Source: an uncultured Deferribacteres bacterium
Lineage (GTDB): Bacteria > Zhuqueibacterota > JdFR-76 > DREG01
DNA: 64,000 nucleotides
Reading direction: 5' to 3'
Assembly: GCA_913009825.1 (NCBI GenBank)
Contig: CAJVYQ010000014.1
Coordinates: forward strand, 1 to 64,000
This document shows, piece by piece, positions 9,133 to 18,098 of the stretch; the first letter of the stretch is position 1; each line of letters begins with the position of its first letter. The position numbers and the translations under genes are program-made. The notes below the pieces were generated by a model that was not told the DNA's origin, made no database searches, and saw only the letters and a list, made by a program, of their open reading frames with translations.

Positions 9133-9282
9133 CCTAAATTGCGATTCTGTAATTGAGACAACGACCCAAAGAGTGAGATGTCATTCAGCAGGAATAGTGT
9201 TAATTTATTGCTAAAATTTAAAAAGATTCTTCCCCGCCTGCAGCGGGCAGGCTGAATGAGCGTGAGAATCGCTCAATTTAGG
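9133..9282. repeat. MITE-like element, family 3, copy B
   Basis: A 150-bp element bounded by inverted ends cctaaattg(c)gattct and agaatcgctcaatttagg, with an internal palindrome (cgcctgcagcgggcaggc region) and a block (acccaaagagtgagatgtcattc) shared with the copies at 57687-57836 and 3600-3693. Its right end overlaps the end of hpnE: the TAA stop codon of that gene (9278-9280, read on the minus strand) lies inside the terminal repeat. Confidence 0.75.
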
Positions 9283-10606
9283 TTAAAATTTCCAATACCG
9301 ATTCAGCAGCAAGCCGGCCACTTTTTACAGCACTTTCCATGGTTGCCGGCAGACCGGTAGCAGTCCAATCTCCGGCTAAAAACAGATTTGCGATGGAAGT
9401 TTTTGCACCAGGTCGTTTCTTTTCAATTCCGGGATACACCGCCAGTGTAGCATTTTTTTCTACGGTAATATAATATTTTTGCACACTACCTGCCCTGAAC
9501 CCGGGGAAAAGACCGGTTAACTCGGCGAAAACAATTTCAACCATTTCTTTTTTCGATTTGGATAACAGATCATTAGCACCACTGACAACAATGGTATGAT
9601 GGATGAAACCGTCATTTTCTTTCTGCATGAACAGCCATTGGGAAACACGACCGGGAATGGCCAGGAATTTTTCATCTGTTAATCTTCCCCGGTACCAAAA
9701 ATGGAAATTCATAATCACATTGGCGTGAAATGTCTGTACGGATTTAAACAGAGAATTTTGCCGCCATTGCGAAGCATCGAGCAAAACAGACAGTGAATGG
9801 AATGGCAGCGCGCAGACAACCGTATCAAACCCGTCGTACTTACTTTTACCGGTTATAATTTCACGAACGGAGTTCTCCCGGACAATGATTTTTCGTACCG
9901 TTTCTTGCAGCTTTATTTTGCCGCCGTTTTTTTCGATCCATATTTTTAGCGGTTCAATTAGAGTCCGGGTTAATCCTTCCGGTATAAAAATCATACGACT
10001 ATTTTTTCCCCCGGCGAGGAACCCGATTTTCAACACGCGGAAAAGCTGCAAAAAACTGACCTGTGCCGGCGCGGCATTCAGCGTAGCCAAAATGAGCGGC
10101 TGCCAGAAAACCCGGACGGCAGCTTCATCCTGTCCGGTCCGCCGGAACCAATCACCTGCGGAAAATTGATCCATTCTCCTGTTCTCCCGGGCGCGCACAA
10201 GTGGGAAAATAGCCAGAATGATTTTTGTTTTTTGTTGCCAATTCAACAGGGAGAAGCGAAGCAAACCGTGGAGTAGATGAAAGGGAGCCGGTAAATTAGC
10301 CGCTTGCAAATTCACTGAAGAATCCGGGTTCCGATAGAAGGGCACGGTTAACCGGTTCTGCACCGCCAGCAAACTTTTGGCGTGCACAACTTTCAACAAA
10401 TCAAGCAGTTCAGTGTAGCAACCCAGCATTACATGGGGGCCGTTATCGATGGGAAAAGGCCAGAATTCTTTTTGGAAAGAGAAGGTTCGGCCGCCGGAGA
10501 AAGGGCGCTTTTCCAAAACAGTCACGGGAAATTTATTTTTGATGAGATAAACGGCAGCCGCTAAACCGGACAGGCCCGAGCCTAAAATGAAAACTTTTTT
10601 GCTCAT
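9278..10606 (-). CDS. hpnE: Hydroxysqualene dehydroxylase (HpnE), FAD-dependent
   Basis: A 442-aa FAD-dependent amine-oxidase-fold enzyme that reduces hydroxysqualene to squalene, the last step of the HpnCDE route. The dinucleotide-binding GSGLSG is at residues 9-14, followed by EKRPFSGGRT, and the C-terminal FAD motif (FLAGDWTATGLPATMESAVKSG, quoted in part) is present. The start overlaps the hpnD stop by four bases. The last codons run into a MITE-like terminal repeat that supplies the stop, so the native C-terminus may have been altered by a few residues. No squalene-hopene cyclase is in the window; the product could feed hopanoids or C30 carotenoids. Confidence 0.88.
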   Translation of the reverse strand: MSKKVFILGSGLSGLAAAVYLIKNKFPVTVLEKRPFSGGRTFSFQKEFWPFPIDNGPHVMLGCYTELLDLLKVVHAKSLLAVQNRLTVPFYRNPDSSVNLQAANLPAPFHLLHGLLRFSLLNWQQKTKIILAIFPLVRARENRRMDQFSAGDWFRRTGQDEAAVRVFWQPLILATLNAAPAQVSFLQLFRVLKIGFLAGGKNSRMIFIPEGLTRTLIEPLKIWIEKNGGKIKLQETVRKIIVRENSVREIITGKSKYDGFDTVVCALPFHSLSVLLDASQWRQNSLFKSVQTFHANVIMNFHFWYRGRLTDEKFLAIPGRVSQWLFMQKENDGFIHHTIVVSGANDLLSKSKKEMVEIVFAELTGLFPGFRAGSVQKYYITVEKNATLAVYPGIEKKRPGAKTSIANLFLAGDWTATGLPATMESAVKSGRLAAESVLEILT

Positions 10607-11517
10607 TTGCGAAAAATATGAATTTTTAGCCAGGTGATCGAAGCGATATACAACTTTCTTACTCTAGAAGCACTGATTCGCCGTTTGAAAACATCGTAAC
10701 CCTGCAGTTTAATTTCAAGCAGCAGATGAAAATAAATATTTTTCATGATTTCCGCAGTGGAGAGCAGCGTACGGTCTTCTTTGGGAATGAGACTGGCCGC
10801 TTTTTCGTAGTAGTACAACGCTCTTGCGGCCTGGTATTCCATCAATTGGATGAAAGAGGGGACATATTTCCCGGAGAGAAGTTCGCTTTCTGTGTATTGA
10901 AAGCGGTCAAGGTCCTCCAACGGCAGATAAATCCGGCCTCTCTGGGCATCTTCTTTCACATCACGAATAATATTGGTCAACTGCAATGCGATACCCAAAT
11001 TCTCGGCATACTCCTTTGTTGTTGCATTACGGTAGCCAAAAATTTCCACACAGATCAGACCAACCACCGAAGCGGCCCGGTAGGCGTATTTGTACAACTC
11101 TTCAAAAGTTTCGTACCGGGTTACGGAAAGATCCATCTGCATACCGTCGATCAGTTCGATGAAATATTCTTTTGGAATGTGAAATCGTTTCACGGTATCA
11201 TGGAGAGCGATGAGAATTTTATTGTTGCCATATTCCCCCCGGTAACATTTTTCCAGATCCTGCCGCCATTTTTCTAGAAGCAGCGATTTATCTTTATATT
11301 TCGGATCATCAACCAGATCGTCGGCATAGCGGCAAAAAGCATACACGGCGTAAATGGCGCGCCTTTTCAGCCAGGGTAGAAACAGAAAAGCAAAATAAAA
11401 ATTCTTGGCGGTCCGTTTAGTAAGGTTGCGGCAATAGAGATATCCTTCCTGCAGAGAAATTTTTTTAGGGGGGGGCGCCTGCAGATTTTTTTCTATTTCA
11501 TCGTTCCCGTTCATCAT
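10603..11517 (-). CDS. hpnD: Presqualene diphosphate synthase (HpnD)
   Basis: A 304-aa trans-isoprenyl diphosphate synthase of the squalene/phytoene synthase family. It joins two farnesyl diphosphates to presqualene diphosphate. Both Asp-rich Mg-binding motifs are intact: RYADDLVDD near residue 60 and LTNIIRDVKEDAQRGRIYLP near residue 185. The gene lies 4 bp after hpnC and overlaps hpnE by 4 bp, which is the classic order hpnC-hpnD-hpnE and assures its identification over phytoene synthase. Confidence 0.88.
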   Translation of the reverse strand: MMNGNDEIEKNLQAPPPKKISLQEGYLYCRNLTKRTAKNFYFAFLFLPWLKRRAIYAVYAFCRYADDLVDDPKYKDKSLLLEKWRQDLEKCYRGEYGNNKILIALHDTVKRFHIPKEYFIELIDGMQMDLSVTRYETFEELYKYAYRAASVVGLICVEIFGYRNATTKEYAENLGIALQLTNIIRDVKEDAQRGRIYLPLEDLDRFQYTESELLSGKYVPSFIQLMEYQAARALYYYEKAASLIPKEDRTLLSTAEIMKNIYFHLLLEIKLQGYDVFKRRISASRVRKLYIASITWLKIHIFRK

Positions 11518-11521
11518 CGCG

Positions 11522-12400
11522 TCAATTCTTTTTCCAGGAATGAAGCATTATTTTGGCCTTCCGCCATTTACTAACAACGGGTCTTTTCGATAATGTATCA
11601 TAATCAAGTTTTCGGATAGAATCAAGTACCGCCTCGCCGCCGCCGATGAAAAGTTTTATTTCAAAACGGGGTTGAGCGGGAACCAGTTCTAGAAGCTCTT
11701 TTCCGAAATTTAACAGTTCTTGAGTACGGTCAACTTCAAATTTGATTAACTTACGGAAATTTTCCGTCGCTGTTTCCTTTTTAAAGTCTTTTTCACTGCA
11801 ATGAAAGCGCTTCATATCTTCCATTGGAATGTAAACCCGGTTTTTTTGCCGGTCTCTTTTCACATCCTGCCAAAAATTGCTCAACTGCAAAGCGGTGCAG
11901 ACGGCATCGGCGCGCTCAAAACGCGGTTCATCCTGCAAGCGAAACAGATACAGGTAGATACGCCCCACCGGATTGGCGGAATTTTGGCAGTACCCCAGTA
12001 AATCTGAATACGTTTTGTACTGTTTCACTTTTTGATCCTGACGAAAGGCTTTCAATAGATTTTGGAACAGAGCCACCGGAATGGAAAATGTGCGGATGGT
12101 TTCGGCAAGGGCGATAAACACAGGATGTTGATAATCGCCTTGCAGGCTCGCCGACAGCATTTTTCCCCAGTCATCCAGCTTTTTGCTGCTTATTTCAGCA
12201 TCTTCGTCGTCGTCGGCAAGATCATCTGCGATGCGGGAGAAAGCGTAAATATTGTAAATGTGCTGCCGCAGAGATGCGGGTAGAAAAAGAGAGCCGACGG
12301 TGAAATTTTCGTAATTCGATTTGGCGATATTTCTACAATATTCCCGGGCTTTTTCCAGCGAATAATCAGATTTCAAAACAGAGTCCTTTGCAGAAGTCAA
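11522..12400 (-). CDS. hpnC: Hydroxysqualene synthase (HpnC)
   Basis: A 292-aa squalene/phytoene-synthase-fold enzyme converting presqualene diphosphate to hydroxysqualene. The motifs are SRIADDLADDDED near residue 57 and LSNFWQDVKRDRQKNRVYIP near residue 175. The substitution pattern (FWQD in place of the HpnD/CrtB NIIRD) is typical of HpnC. The start codon overlaps the end of pgi by 4 bp, so translation is probably coupled to the glycolytic gene upstream. Confidence 0.87.
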   Translation of the reverse strand: MTSAKDSVLKSDYSLEKAREYCRNIAKSNYENFTVGSLFLPASLRQHIYNIYAFSRIADDLADDDEDAEISSKKLDDWGKMLSASLQGDYQHPVFIALAETIRTFSIPVALFQNLLKAFRQDQKVKQYKTYSDLLGYCQNSANPVGRIYLYLFRLQDEPRFERADAVCTALQLSNFWQDVKRDRQKNRVYIPMEDMKRFHCSEKDFKKETATENFRKLIKFEVDRTQELLNFGKELLELVPAQPRFEIKLFIGGGEAVLDSIRKLDYDTLSKRPVVSKWRKAKIMLHSWKKN

Positions 12401-13809
12401 ACAACATGCGCTTTTTTTGCCGCCAATTTTCGGGCAATTTCTGCGGCTTTCTCTTCGTATCCGGCCCGGCCCATCAAAGCATACGCAGCAACTTTACCGG
12501 CTTCCACCCCCGGTTGATTGAAAACATTGATATCAAAAAGTTCACCGGTGAAAGCCGCGGCGACGGCAAAGATCTGGAAAAATTGTCCTACTGTAAACGG
12601 ATTCACTTCCGGCACTTTAAAAGTCAGATTCGGCCGTTGGTTTTCGGTGAAAGCGATCTCCGTGGCAAGTTTTTCGGCGGCAATCAATTCATTCATAGTT
12701 TTGTTATTTAAGTAATTAGCTTCCGGCGCTTTAGGGTAGGGCGATTGCAACGACACGGTTCGGGCAAATTTTTCCACTTCCAAAAAAGCGAATAGTTTAT
12801 CATTAGGACCATCCATGTAAAGCTGCACCTGGGAATGCTGATCCGTTACCCCCAATGCCTTAACCGGCAATGGCCCGGCGTTGATGATTCGGTTGGCCCG
12901 GTTATTCTGTTTTCCCAAACTTTCAGCCCACAACTGCCGGAACCAATCGGCGATGCGGAACAATCTATCCGAATAGGGCATCATAACAATTGTGCGACGA
13001 CCTTCCAGATAGTAGAGATAATTGATCAACCCAAAAAGATAGGCGGGGTTTTTCAGTAACTCTTCATACTGGCATATTTTTGTCATATATGCCGCCCCAT
13101 CCAGCAACTGATTGACATCGATCCCGGAAAGAGCAGCGGGAAACAGACCGACGGGAGTCAACACGGAAAATCTGCCGCCTACGGCCGGATCGATGGTAAA
13201 AGTCCGGATATTTTCTTCAAGCGCCAGTTTGTGTAAAAAACCACGCAGCGGATCTGTGATAAAAAGCAGGTTCTCCCGGTAATTTTCGCCCAATTTTTCA
13301 CGCAATTTATTAAGAAAAAACAGGTACTCCGAAATAGTTTCCGCTGTACCGCCGGACTTGGTTACTACGGAAAACAGCGTTTTTTTCACATCTACTACAG
13401 CCAAGATCGCAGCAATTGTATCCGGATCGATATTATCAAGAAAATACATCTTAGGCGCTTGTCCCCGTTGTTCGGGAGATAATTCGTTGTAATACGGATG
13501 CCTGAGTGCAGCATGAAGCGCAATTGGCCCCAGTGCGGAACCGCCGATACCCAGATGGACATAAGATTCGAACCGGCCCGCAATCTTTTCGGTATAATCC
13601 AGGATTTCATCCAATACTTCTTTTTGCCTCGGTAGATTCATAAAGGCGAACTCTCCCCGCTCAGCCCGGCGCAAAAAATCATGATGAATCACGGTTACCT
13701 GCTCCCGGTAATTTTTCAACACTGTTTCCCTTAATCCGAACAGATCACCAAGATTATCCGACATAACATTTGAAAAATCGAAACGAATACGCATTGCTTC
13801 TTTTTCCAT
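12397..13809 (-). CDS. pgi: Glucose-6-phosphate isomerase
   Basis: A 470-aa enzyme interconverting glucose-6-phosphate and fructose-6-phosphate. Sugar-phosphate isomerase motifs are visible: HLGIGGSALGP near residue 81 and VVTKSGGTAETISEY near residue 148, plus a SLGK block and a C-terminal QPGVEAGK, where the active-site base and Lys lie. The length is shorter than the E. coli type and fits the shorter bacterial/thermophile-type isomerases. It is the first gene of the minus-strand run with hpnC, hpnD and hpnE, each overlapping or within 4 bp. Confidence 0.93.
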   Translation of the reverse strand: MEKEAMRIRFDFSNVMSDNLGDLFGLRETVLKNYREQVTVIHHDFLRRAERGEFAFMNLPRQKEVLDEILDYTEKIAGRFESYVHLGIGGSALGPIALHAALRHPYYNELSPEQRGQAPKMYFLDNIDPDTIAAILAVVDVKKTLFSVVTKSGGTAETISEYLFFLNKLREKLGENYRENLLFITDPLRGFLHKLALEENIRTFTIDPAVGGRFSVLTPVGLFPAALSGIDVNQLLDGAAYMTKICQYEELLKNPAYLFGLINYLYYLEGRRTIVMMPYSDRLFRIADWFRQLWAESLGKQNNRANRIINAGPLPVKALGVTDQHSQVQLYMDGPNDKLFAFLEVEKFARTVSLQSPYPKAPEANYLNNKTMNELIAAEKLATEIAFTENQRPNLTFKVPEVNPFTVGQFFQIFAVAAAFTGELFDINVFNQPGVEAGKVAAYALMGRAGYEEKAAEIARKLAAKKAHVV

Positions 13810-13935
13810 AATTCCCTCATCTTTTTTTTAATTCCGGTAACAACCGAACTGTGTTTTCAAGTTCGTGCAAAAACGGAGTACACCGGCACTTACATCCGGT
13901 ACAGCGAATAATAATACAGCACAGGTTTTTAAAAT

Positions 13936-14037
13936 AATAATTCTGAGCGGTTGAAAAGAAAAAAATGTCTCAAACCTCTGACGAGGAGAGAGGTCCCCCG
14001 GCAGAAGATTCCAGGTTGTTTCACATCTCAGAATAAC
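13936..14037. repeat. Short terminal-inverted-repeat element
   Basis: About 102 bp bounded by ataattctgag and ctcagaataac, which are inverted copies of one another. The interior holds cctctgacgaggagagagg, itself partly palindromic. Only one copy is in the window, so its mobility is a guess. It sits about 125 bp upstream of pgi. Confidence 0.45.
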
Positions 14038-14069
14038 AAATTTGCGTTGTGGTGATAATATAAGCATAA

Positions 14070-14105
14070 AAAAAACAAAATCCCGACAAAATTAAATCGG
14101 GATTT
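14070..14105 (-). terminator. Intrinsic terminator for the mcsB-clpC operon
   Basis: Read on the minus strand there is a 9-bp stem (aaatcccga / tcgggattt) with a 10-base loop followed by ttttgtttttttt. It is 220 bp beyond the clpC stop, with a MITE-like element in between, which suggests the element inserted between gene and terminator. Confidence 0.75.
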
Positions 14106-14290
14106 GTAATTATTCATGTACGCTTTATAATATTAACTGTAATCACGCTTCGACTCCGCTCAGCATGGCTTTCAAGGCCGGCCTGAGCCCTTTTTCGTCA
14201 AAGTCTTTCCTGGGGCTTGTCGAAGGGCTCAGGATAAACTCGGTCGAAGGTTTATCTCACATCAGGGAACCGGCATACTTGAATAGTTAC
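14106..14290. repeat. MITE-like element, family 2, copy A
   Basis: A 185-bp element with ends gtaattattcatgtacgc and catacttgaatagttac (inverted). The interior contains cttcgactccgctcagcatgg and a long arm-and-arm palindrome around cctgagccctt / aagggctcagg. The copy at 50654-50810 shares nearly all of its interior, including gtcgaaggtttatctcacat; the copy at 24776-24913 is shorter. Confidence 0.8.
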
Positions 14291-14327
14291 CTGTATCTTA
14301 TTCAAAAAATTAAATTTGCTGGAAAAT

Positions 14328-16793
14328 TTAAACTTTTTCTATTTCTCCGGCACGGTCGGCGCCGATATATTTTCTGCCGATTTCAACAAATTCAAGGCTG
14401 TCGCCTTTTTTCTTTACCTGAATATGGCTGCCATCCAGGAATTTACCCTTCAGCAGTTCTTCCGCAAGCGGGTCTTCCAGACATTTCTGGATGGCTCGTT
14501 TCAGCGGCCTGGCGCCGTAAACCGGATCAAATCCCTGATCGACCAAAAATTCCTTGGCCCCTTCCGTAAGCGTAAATTCCAGATCACGGTCTTCCAACCG
14601 CCGCATCACTTCTTCCAAGACGATGCTGACAATTTTAAGCATGTCCTTTTTCCCAAGCGAATGAAAGACAACCATCTCATCGAGACGGTTAATAAATTCC
14701 GGGTTAAAAATCTTGCGGGCTTCATCCAGAATTTTGCTGCTCATAAAACTATATTCACTCTGCTCATCCTGTTTGCCGAATCCGAATGAACCGCCCTTTT
14801 TGACATTTCTGATGCCGATATTTGAGGTCATGATTAAAATTGTATTTTTGAAATCAACTTTGCGGCCGAGGCCGTCGGTTACATGTCCCTCATCCAGAAT
14901 TTGCAGCAGGATATTGAAGACATCGGGGTGTGCTTTCTCGATTTCGTCGAATAGTACAACAGAGTAGGGGTGACGGCGCACTTTCTCGGTAAGTTGTCCG
15001 CCTTCTTCGTAACCCACATATCCCGGAGGAGCGCCGGTCAGGCGGGATATGGAAAATTTTTCCATGAATTCCGACATATCGATGCGAATCAGTGCGTCCT
15101 GATCTTCAAACAGGTAATCAGACAACATTTTGGCCAGGTGGGTTTTGCCTACACCGGTTGGTCCCAGGAAAATGAACGAACCGATGGGACGGTGCGGGTC
15201 TTTTAAACCTGCTCTGGTTCTTTGAATTGCTTTGGTAAGCAGTTTGAGTACTTCATCCTGTCCAATCACTTTTTTCTTCAACTCTTTTTCCATATCCAGC
15301 AAACGCTGAGATTCCGATTTTGCCACGCGGGAAACCGGAATGCCGGTCATCATAGCCACAACTTTTGCGATGTCATCTTCAGATACGGTGGCAACAATCT
15401 CATCCTCCGCATCCTGCCAGCGCTGCTTTGCCAGGTTCAATTGCTGATTCAGCTTCTTTTCCAGATCGCGTAACTCCGCAGCTTTTTCAAAAGCCTGGGC
15501 TTTGATGACATCTTCTTTCTGTTTGCGCACCTCTTTAATTTTATCTTCCAAAACCAGAATCTCTTTTGGCACCACCACATTGGCCAGATGCACCATGGAA
15601 CCGGCTTCATCCATAATATCGATCGCTTTATCCGGCAGATACCGGTCCGCAATATAGCGGTCGCCCATTTTAACGCAAGAGATTAATGCTTCCCGGGCAT
15701 ATTGCACCCGATGGTGTTTTTCATATTTGTCGTGCAGACCCTGCAGAATTTCGATGGTCTCATCGACGGAGGGGGGATCAACTAAAATTTTTTGAAAACG
15801 CCGTTCCAATGCACCGTCTTTTTCAATATATTGCCGGTATTCATCCAACGTTGTCGCACCGATACATTGGAGTTCGCCGCGGGCCAAAGCCGGTTTGAAC
15901 ATATTGGAAGCATCTAAAGAACCGGAAGCGCCGCCGGCCCCGACAATAGTGTGTAATTCATCTATAAATAAAATAACATCTTTTGATTTGCTCAATTCAT
16001 TGAGGATGGCTTTCATACGCTCTTCAAACTGGCCGCGGTATTTTGTACCGGCAACAATGGCGCCTAAGTCGAGTGTAACAACCCGTTTGTTGTGCAAAAT
16101 GCGCGGCACTTTCTTCTCCACAATTCGAAGAGCCAATCCCTCGGCAATGGCTGTTTTACCAACGCCCGGATCTCCAATTAACACCGGATTGTTCTTCTTT
16201 CTGCGACTCAAAATCTGAGCCACGCGCTGTATTTCATTGAACCGGCCGATGATCGGGTCTAATTCATCTTTTTGCGCCATTGCGGTTAGATCCCGACCAA
16301 AATGATCCAAAGCCGGCGTTTTTGTCTTTTTAGTAGTCTCCTCTTGCATGGTTGGTGTTCCCTTAATCACATTGTCCAATTCCTGTCGGATACTATCATA
16401 ATTTACGCCAAAACTCATTAAAATTTGTGCCGCAACGCCATCTTTCTCCTTTGCCAAAGCCAACAGCAGATGCTCGGTGCCAATGATGTCCGATTTGTAA
16501 CGGTCCGCCTCTACATAAGACATTTTAAGCACTTTTTCGGCCCTCTTGGTAAAGGGGATATTCCCGATTGTTGCCGTTTCCCCGGAAGCACGCACCGTAT
16601 CTTCGATGGCTTTTCTCAATTCATCCAGATCGAGACCAACATTTTTCATGATTTCCGCGGCAATGCCCTCTCCTTCCCGAAGCAGGCCCAACAATAGATG
16701 CTCGGTGCCAATATAGTCATGCCCGAGCCGCATGGCTTCTTCCCGGGAAAATTGAATTACCATTTGCACCCGACTGGAAAAATTATTTTTCAT
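14328..16793 (-). CDS. clpC: ATP-dependent Clp protease ATP-binding subunit ClpC
   Basis: An 821-aa class I Hsp100 unfoldase that feeds substrates to ClpP. The N-domain has two Clp_N repeats ([17 protein letters not shown] and the [15 protein letters not shown] copy). AAA-1 has Walker [12 protein letters not shown]-2 has GPTGVGKT, and an M-domain with a UVR-type motif ([17 protein letters not shown]) lies between them. A GF-containing ClpP-docking loop (GSFGFGK) is in AAA-2. It follows mcsB by 34 bp, so the pair probably forms the McsB-ClpC arm that degrades arginine-phosphorylated proteins. No clpP, mcsA or ctsR is in the window. Confidence 0.96.
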   Translation of the reverse strand: MKNNFSSRVQMVIQFSREEAMRLGHDYIGTEHLLLGLLREGEGIAAEIMKNVGLDLDELRKAIEDTVRASGETATIGNIPFTKRAEKVLKMSYVEADRYKSDIIGTEHLLLALAKEKDGVAAQILMSFGVNYDSIRQELDNVIKGTPTMQEETTKKTKTPALDHFGRDLTAMAQKDELDPIIGRFNEIQRVAQILSRRKKNNPVLIGDPGVGKTAIAEGLALRIVEKKVPRILHNKRVVTLDLGAIVAGTKYRGQFEERMKAILNELSKSKDVILFIDELHTIVGAGGASGSLDASNMFKPALARGELQCIGATTLDEYRQYIEKDGALERRFQKILVDPPSVDETIEILQGLHDKYEKHHRVQYAREALISCVKMGDRYIADRYLPDKAIDIMDEAGSMVHLANVVVPKEILVLEDKIKEVRKQKEDVIKAQAFEKAAELRDLEKKLNQQLNLAKQRWQDAEDEIVATVSEDDIAKVVAMMTGIPVSRVAKSESQRLLDMEKELKKKVIGQDEVLKLLTKAIQRTRAGLKDPHRPIGSFIFLGPTGVGKTHLAKMLSDYLFEDQDALIRIDMSEFMEKFSISRLTGAPPGYVGYEEGGQLTEKVRRHPYSVVLFDEIEKAHPDVFNILLQILDEGHVTDGLGRKVDFKNTILIMTSNIGIRNVKKGGSFGFGKQDEQSEYSFMSSKILDEARKIFNPEFINRLDEMVVFHSLGKKDMLKIVSIVLEEVMRRLEDRDLEFTLTEGAKEFLVDQGFDPVYGARPLKRAIQKCLEDPLAEELLKGKFLDGSHIQVKKKGDSLEFVEIGRKYIGADRAGEIEKV

Positions 16794-16827
16794 ATTATTT
16801 TACTCCAACTAATGGTTTTTTAATCAA

Positions 16828-17880
16828 TTATAAGCGAAGTTCCGACTTTATTATTTCGGCCCGCATCACATCCCGTTCCAGCGCATGCAACTCTTTTCCC
16901 TCCCGCCATTGCAGATGGGCTGGCTGTGTCCACAAAAACAGATTCTGTAAATCAAGCCGGTTTATCTCCGGCAAGTAACCCAGATCGATCCCTAACAATA
17001 AATTTGAATAATGCTGCATAAATTCCGAAGAACTGATCAATCGGGCTCGCTCAAGGATCCCCAACGAACGAAAGATTTTATCCTGTATTCCGATGTTCCG
17101 GTTTTCCATAAACTCACGTCTGACCTTCAGTTCTTTATCGACAATCTTCAAAGCTATCTTTAGAAGTCCATCCAGAAGATTAAATTCTGTTAAACCAAGG
17201 GTTAACTTATTGGATATCTGATACATACTGCCGACAACTTCACTCCCTTCTCCGAAATAACCCCGGATGGAAAGATCAAAAGATTTCTCCTCATTGAAGA
17301 CCGATTTCAATTGTCCTGTATGCTCCAAAGCCGGAAGATGTAACAGGATCGACCCGCGTAAACCGGTTCCCGTATTTGTCGGACAGCAGGTTAGATAGCC
17401 AAAATCGTCCGAAAATGAAAAAATCAGTTTTTGAGCTAATAACCGCTCGATATTCTGAATCTGATCCCAGAGCACATCCAACTGAATTCCGGTATCGAGG
17501 AGCTGAATGCGCAAATGATCCTCTTCATTTACCATAACCGAAAGCCTTCCCCATTCTCCCAGAGCAAGCGCAGTGCGTTCTGTTTTCCGCGCGAATTCAG
17601 GACTGATCACTTTTCGTTCCAGCAGCAATTGGCGTTCAAGTTCGGAAAACTCTTCTATCCACCAGAAGGATAAACCGGTAAATTTTCGGGTTTCTTCAAC
17701 TGCGTCTGCAACCTGCGTCAGAATTTTTTCAAGTTGATCTTGTGACGCTTTGTGAGGAAATCCAAAATTTTTCAGGTTTCTTGCCAAGCGGATTCTACCG
17801 GCAACTACAATATCCGAATAAACGCCAAATCCATCTAACCATTTAGGCCTGACATCCCAAAGTTTTTGTTTTTCAAACAT
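16828..17880 (-). CDS. mcsB: Protein arginine kinase McsB
   Basis: A 350-aa ATP:guanido phosphotransferase-fold kinase that phosphorylates arginines in proteins and marks them for ClpCP. The hallmarks are GRIRLARNLKNFGFP near residue 28, NEEDHLRIQ near residue 120 and CPTNTGTGLRGSILLHLPAL near residue 165. Length matches the family and the short form excludes metazoan creatine/arginine kinases. In Firmicutes the order is ctsR-mcsA-mcsB-clpC; here neither ctsR nor the zinc-finger activator mcsA precedes it, and the gene upstream is divergent. It forms an operon with clpC. Confidence 0.93.
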   Translation of the reverse strand: MFEKQKLWDVRPKWLDGFGVYSDIVVAGRIRLARNLKNFGFPHKASQDQLEKILTQVADAVEETRKFTGLSFWWIEEFSELERQLLLERKVISPEFARKTERTALALGEWGRLSVMVNEEDHLRIQLLDTGIQLDVLWDQIQNIERLLAQKLIFSFSDDFGYLTCCPTNTGTGLRGSILLHLPALEHTGQLKSVFNEEKSFDLSIRGYFGEGSEVVGSMYQISNKLTLGLTEFNLLDGLLKIALKIVDKELKVRREFMENRNIGIQDKIFRSLGILERARLISSSEFMQHYSNLLLGIDLGYLPEINRLDLQNLFLWTQPAHLQWREGKELHALERDVMRAEIIKSELRL

Positions 17881-18098
17881 ATTATGTTAAAGAACAATGA
17901 ATTTAAAAAAATCAAACCAATTTTTAACAATCATATATTTCATTATTTTCATATTTTAATGTAAATGAATTTTCATTCCTTTTCAAATAAAAAAAAAGAA
18001 ATGACCTGCGACCGACGATTGTAAAAGTTTTCGTTTGTATCCATTATCTAAAATTAATACTTTAAGTTGAAACGGAGATCATTTAACAAAAAAATACC

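Larger units (their letters stand above)
13810..14327. other. Intergenic region crowded with repeats and a terminator
   Basis: This 518-bp gap between clpC and pgi holds three structured elements in a row, listed separately: a TIR element at 13936-14037, a terminator at 14070-14105 and a family 2 MITE-like element at 14106-14290. The promoter of the pgi-hpnCDE run should lie between about 13815 and 13935. Confidence 0.5.

Noticed and set aside
13828-14067. 79-aa frame on the minus strand
   Set aside because: It runs through a terminal-inverted-repeat element and the terminator, has no ribosome-binding site and no protein-like composition.
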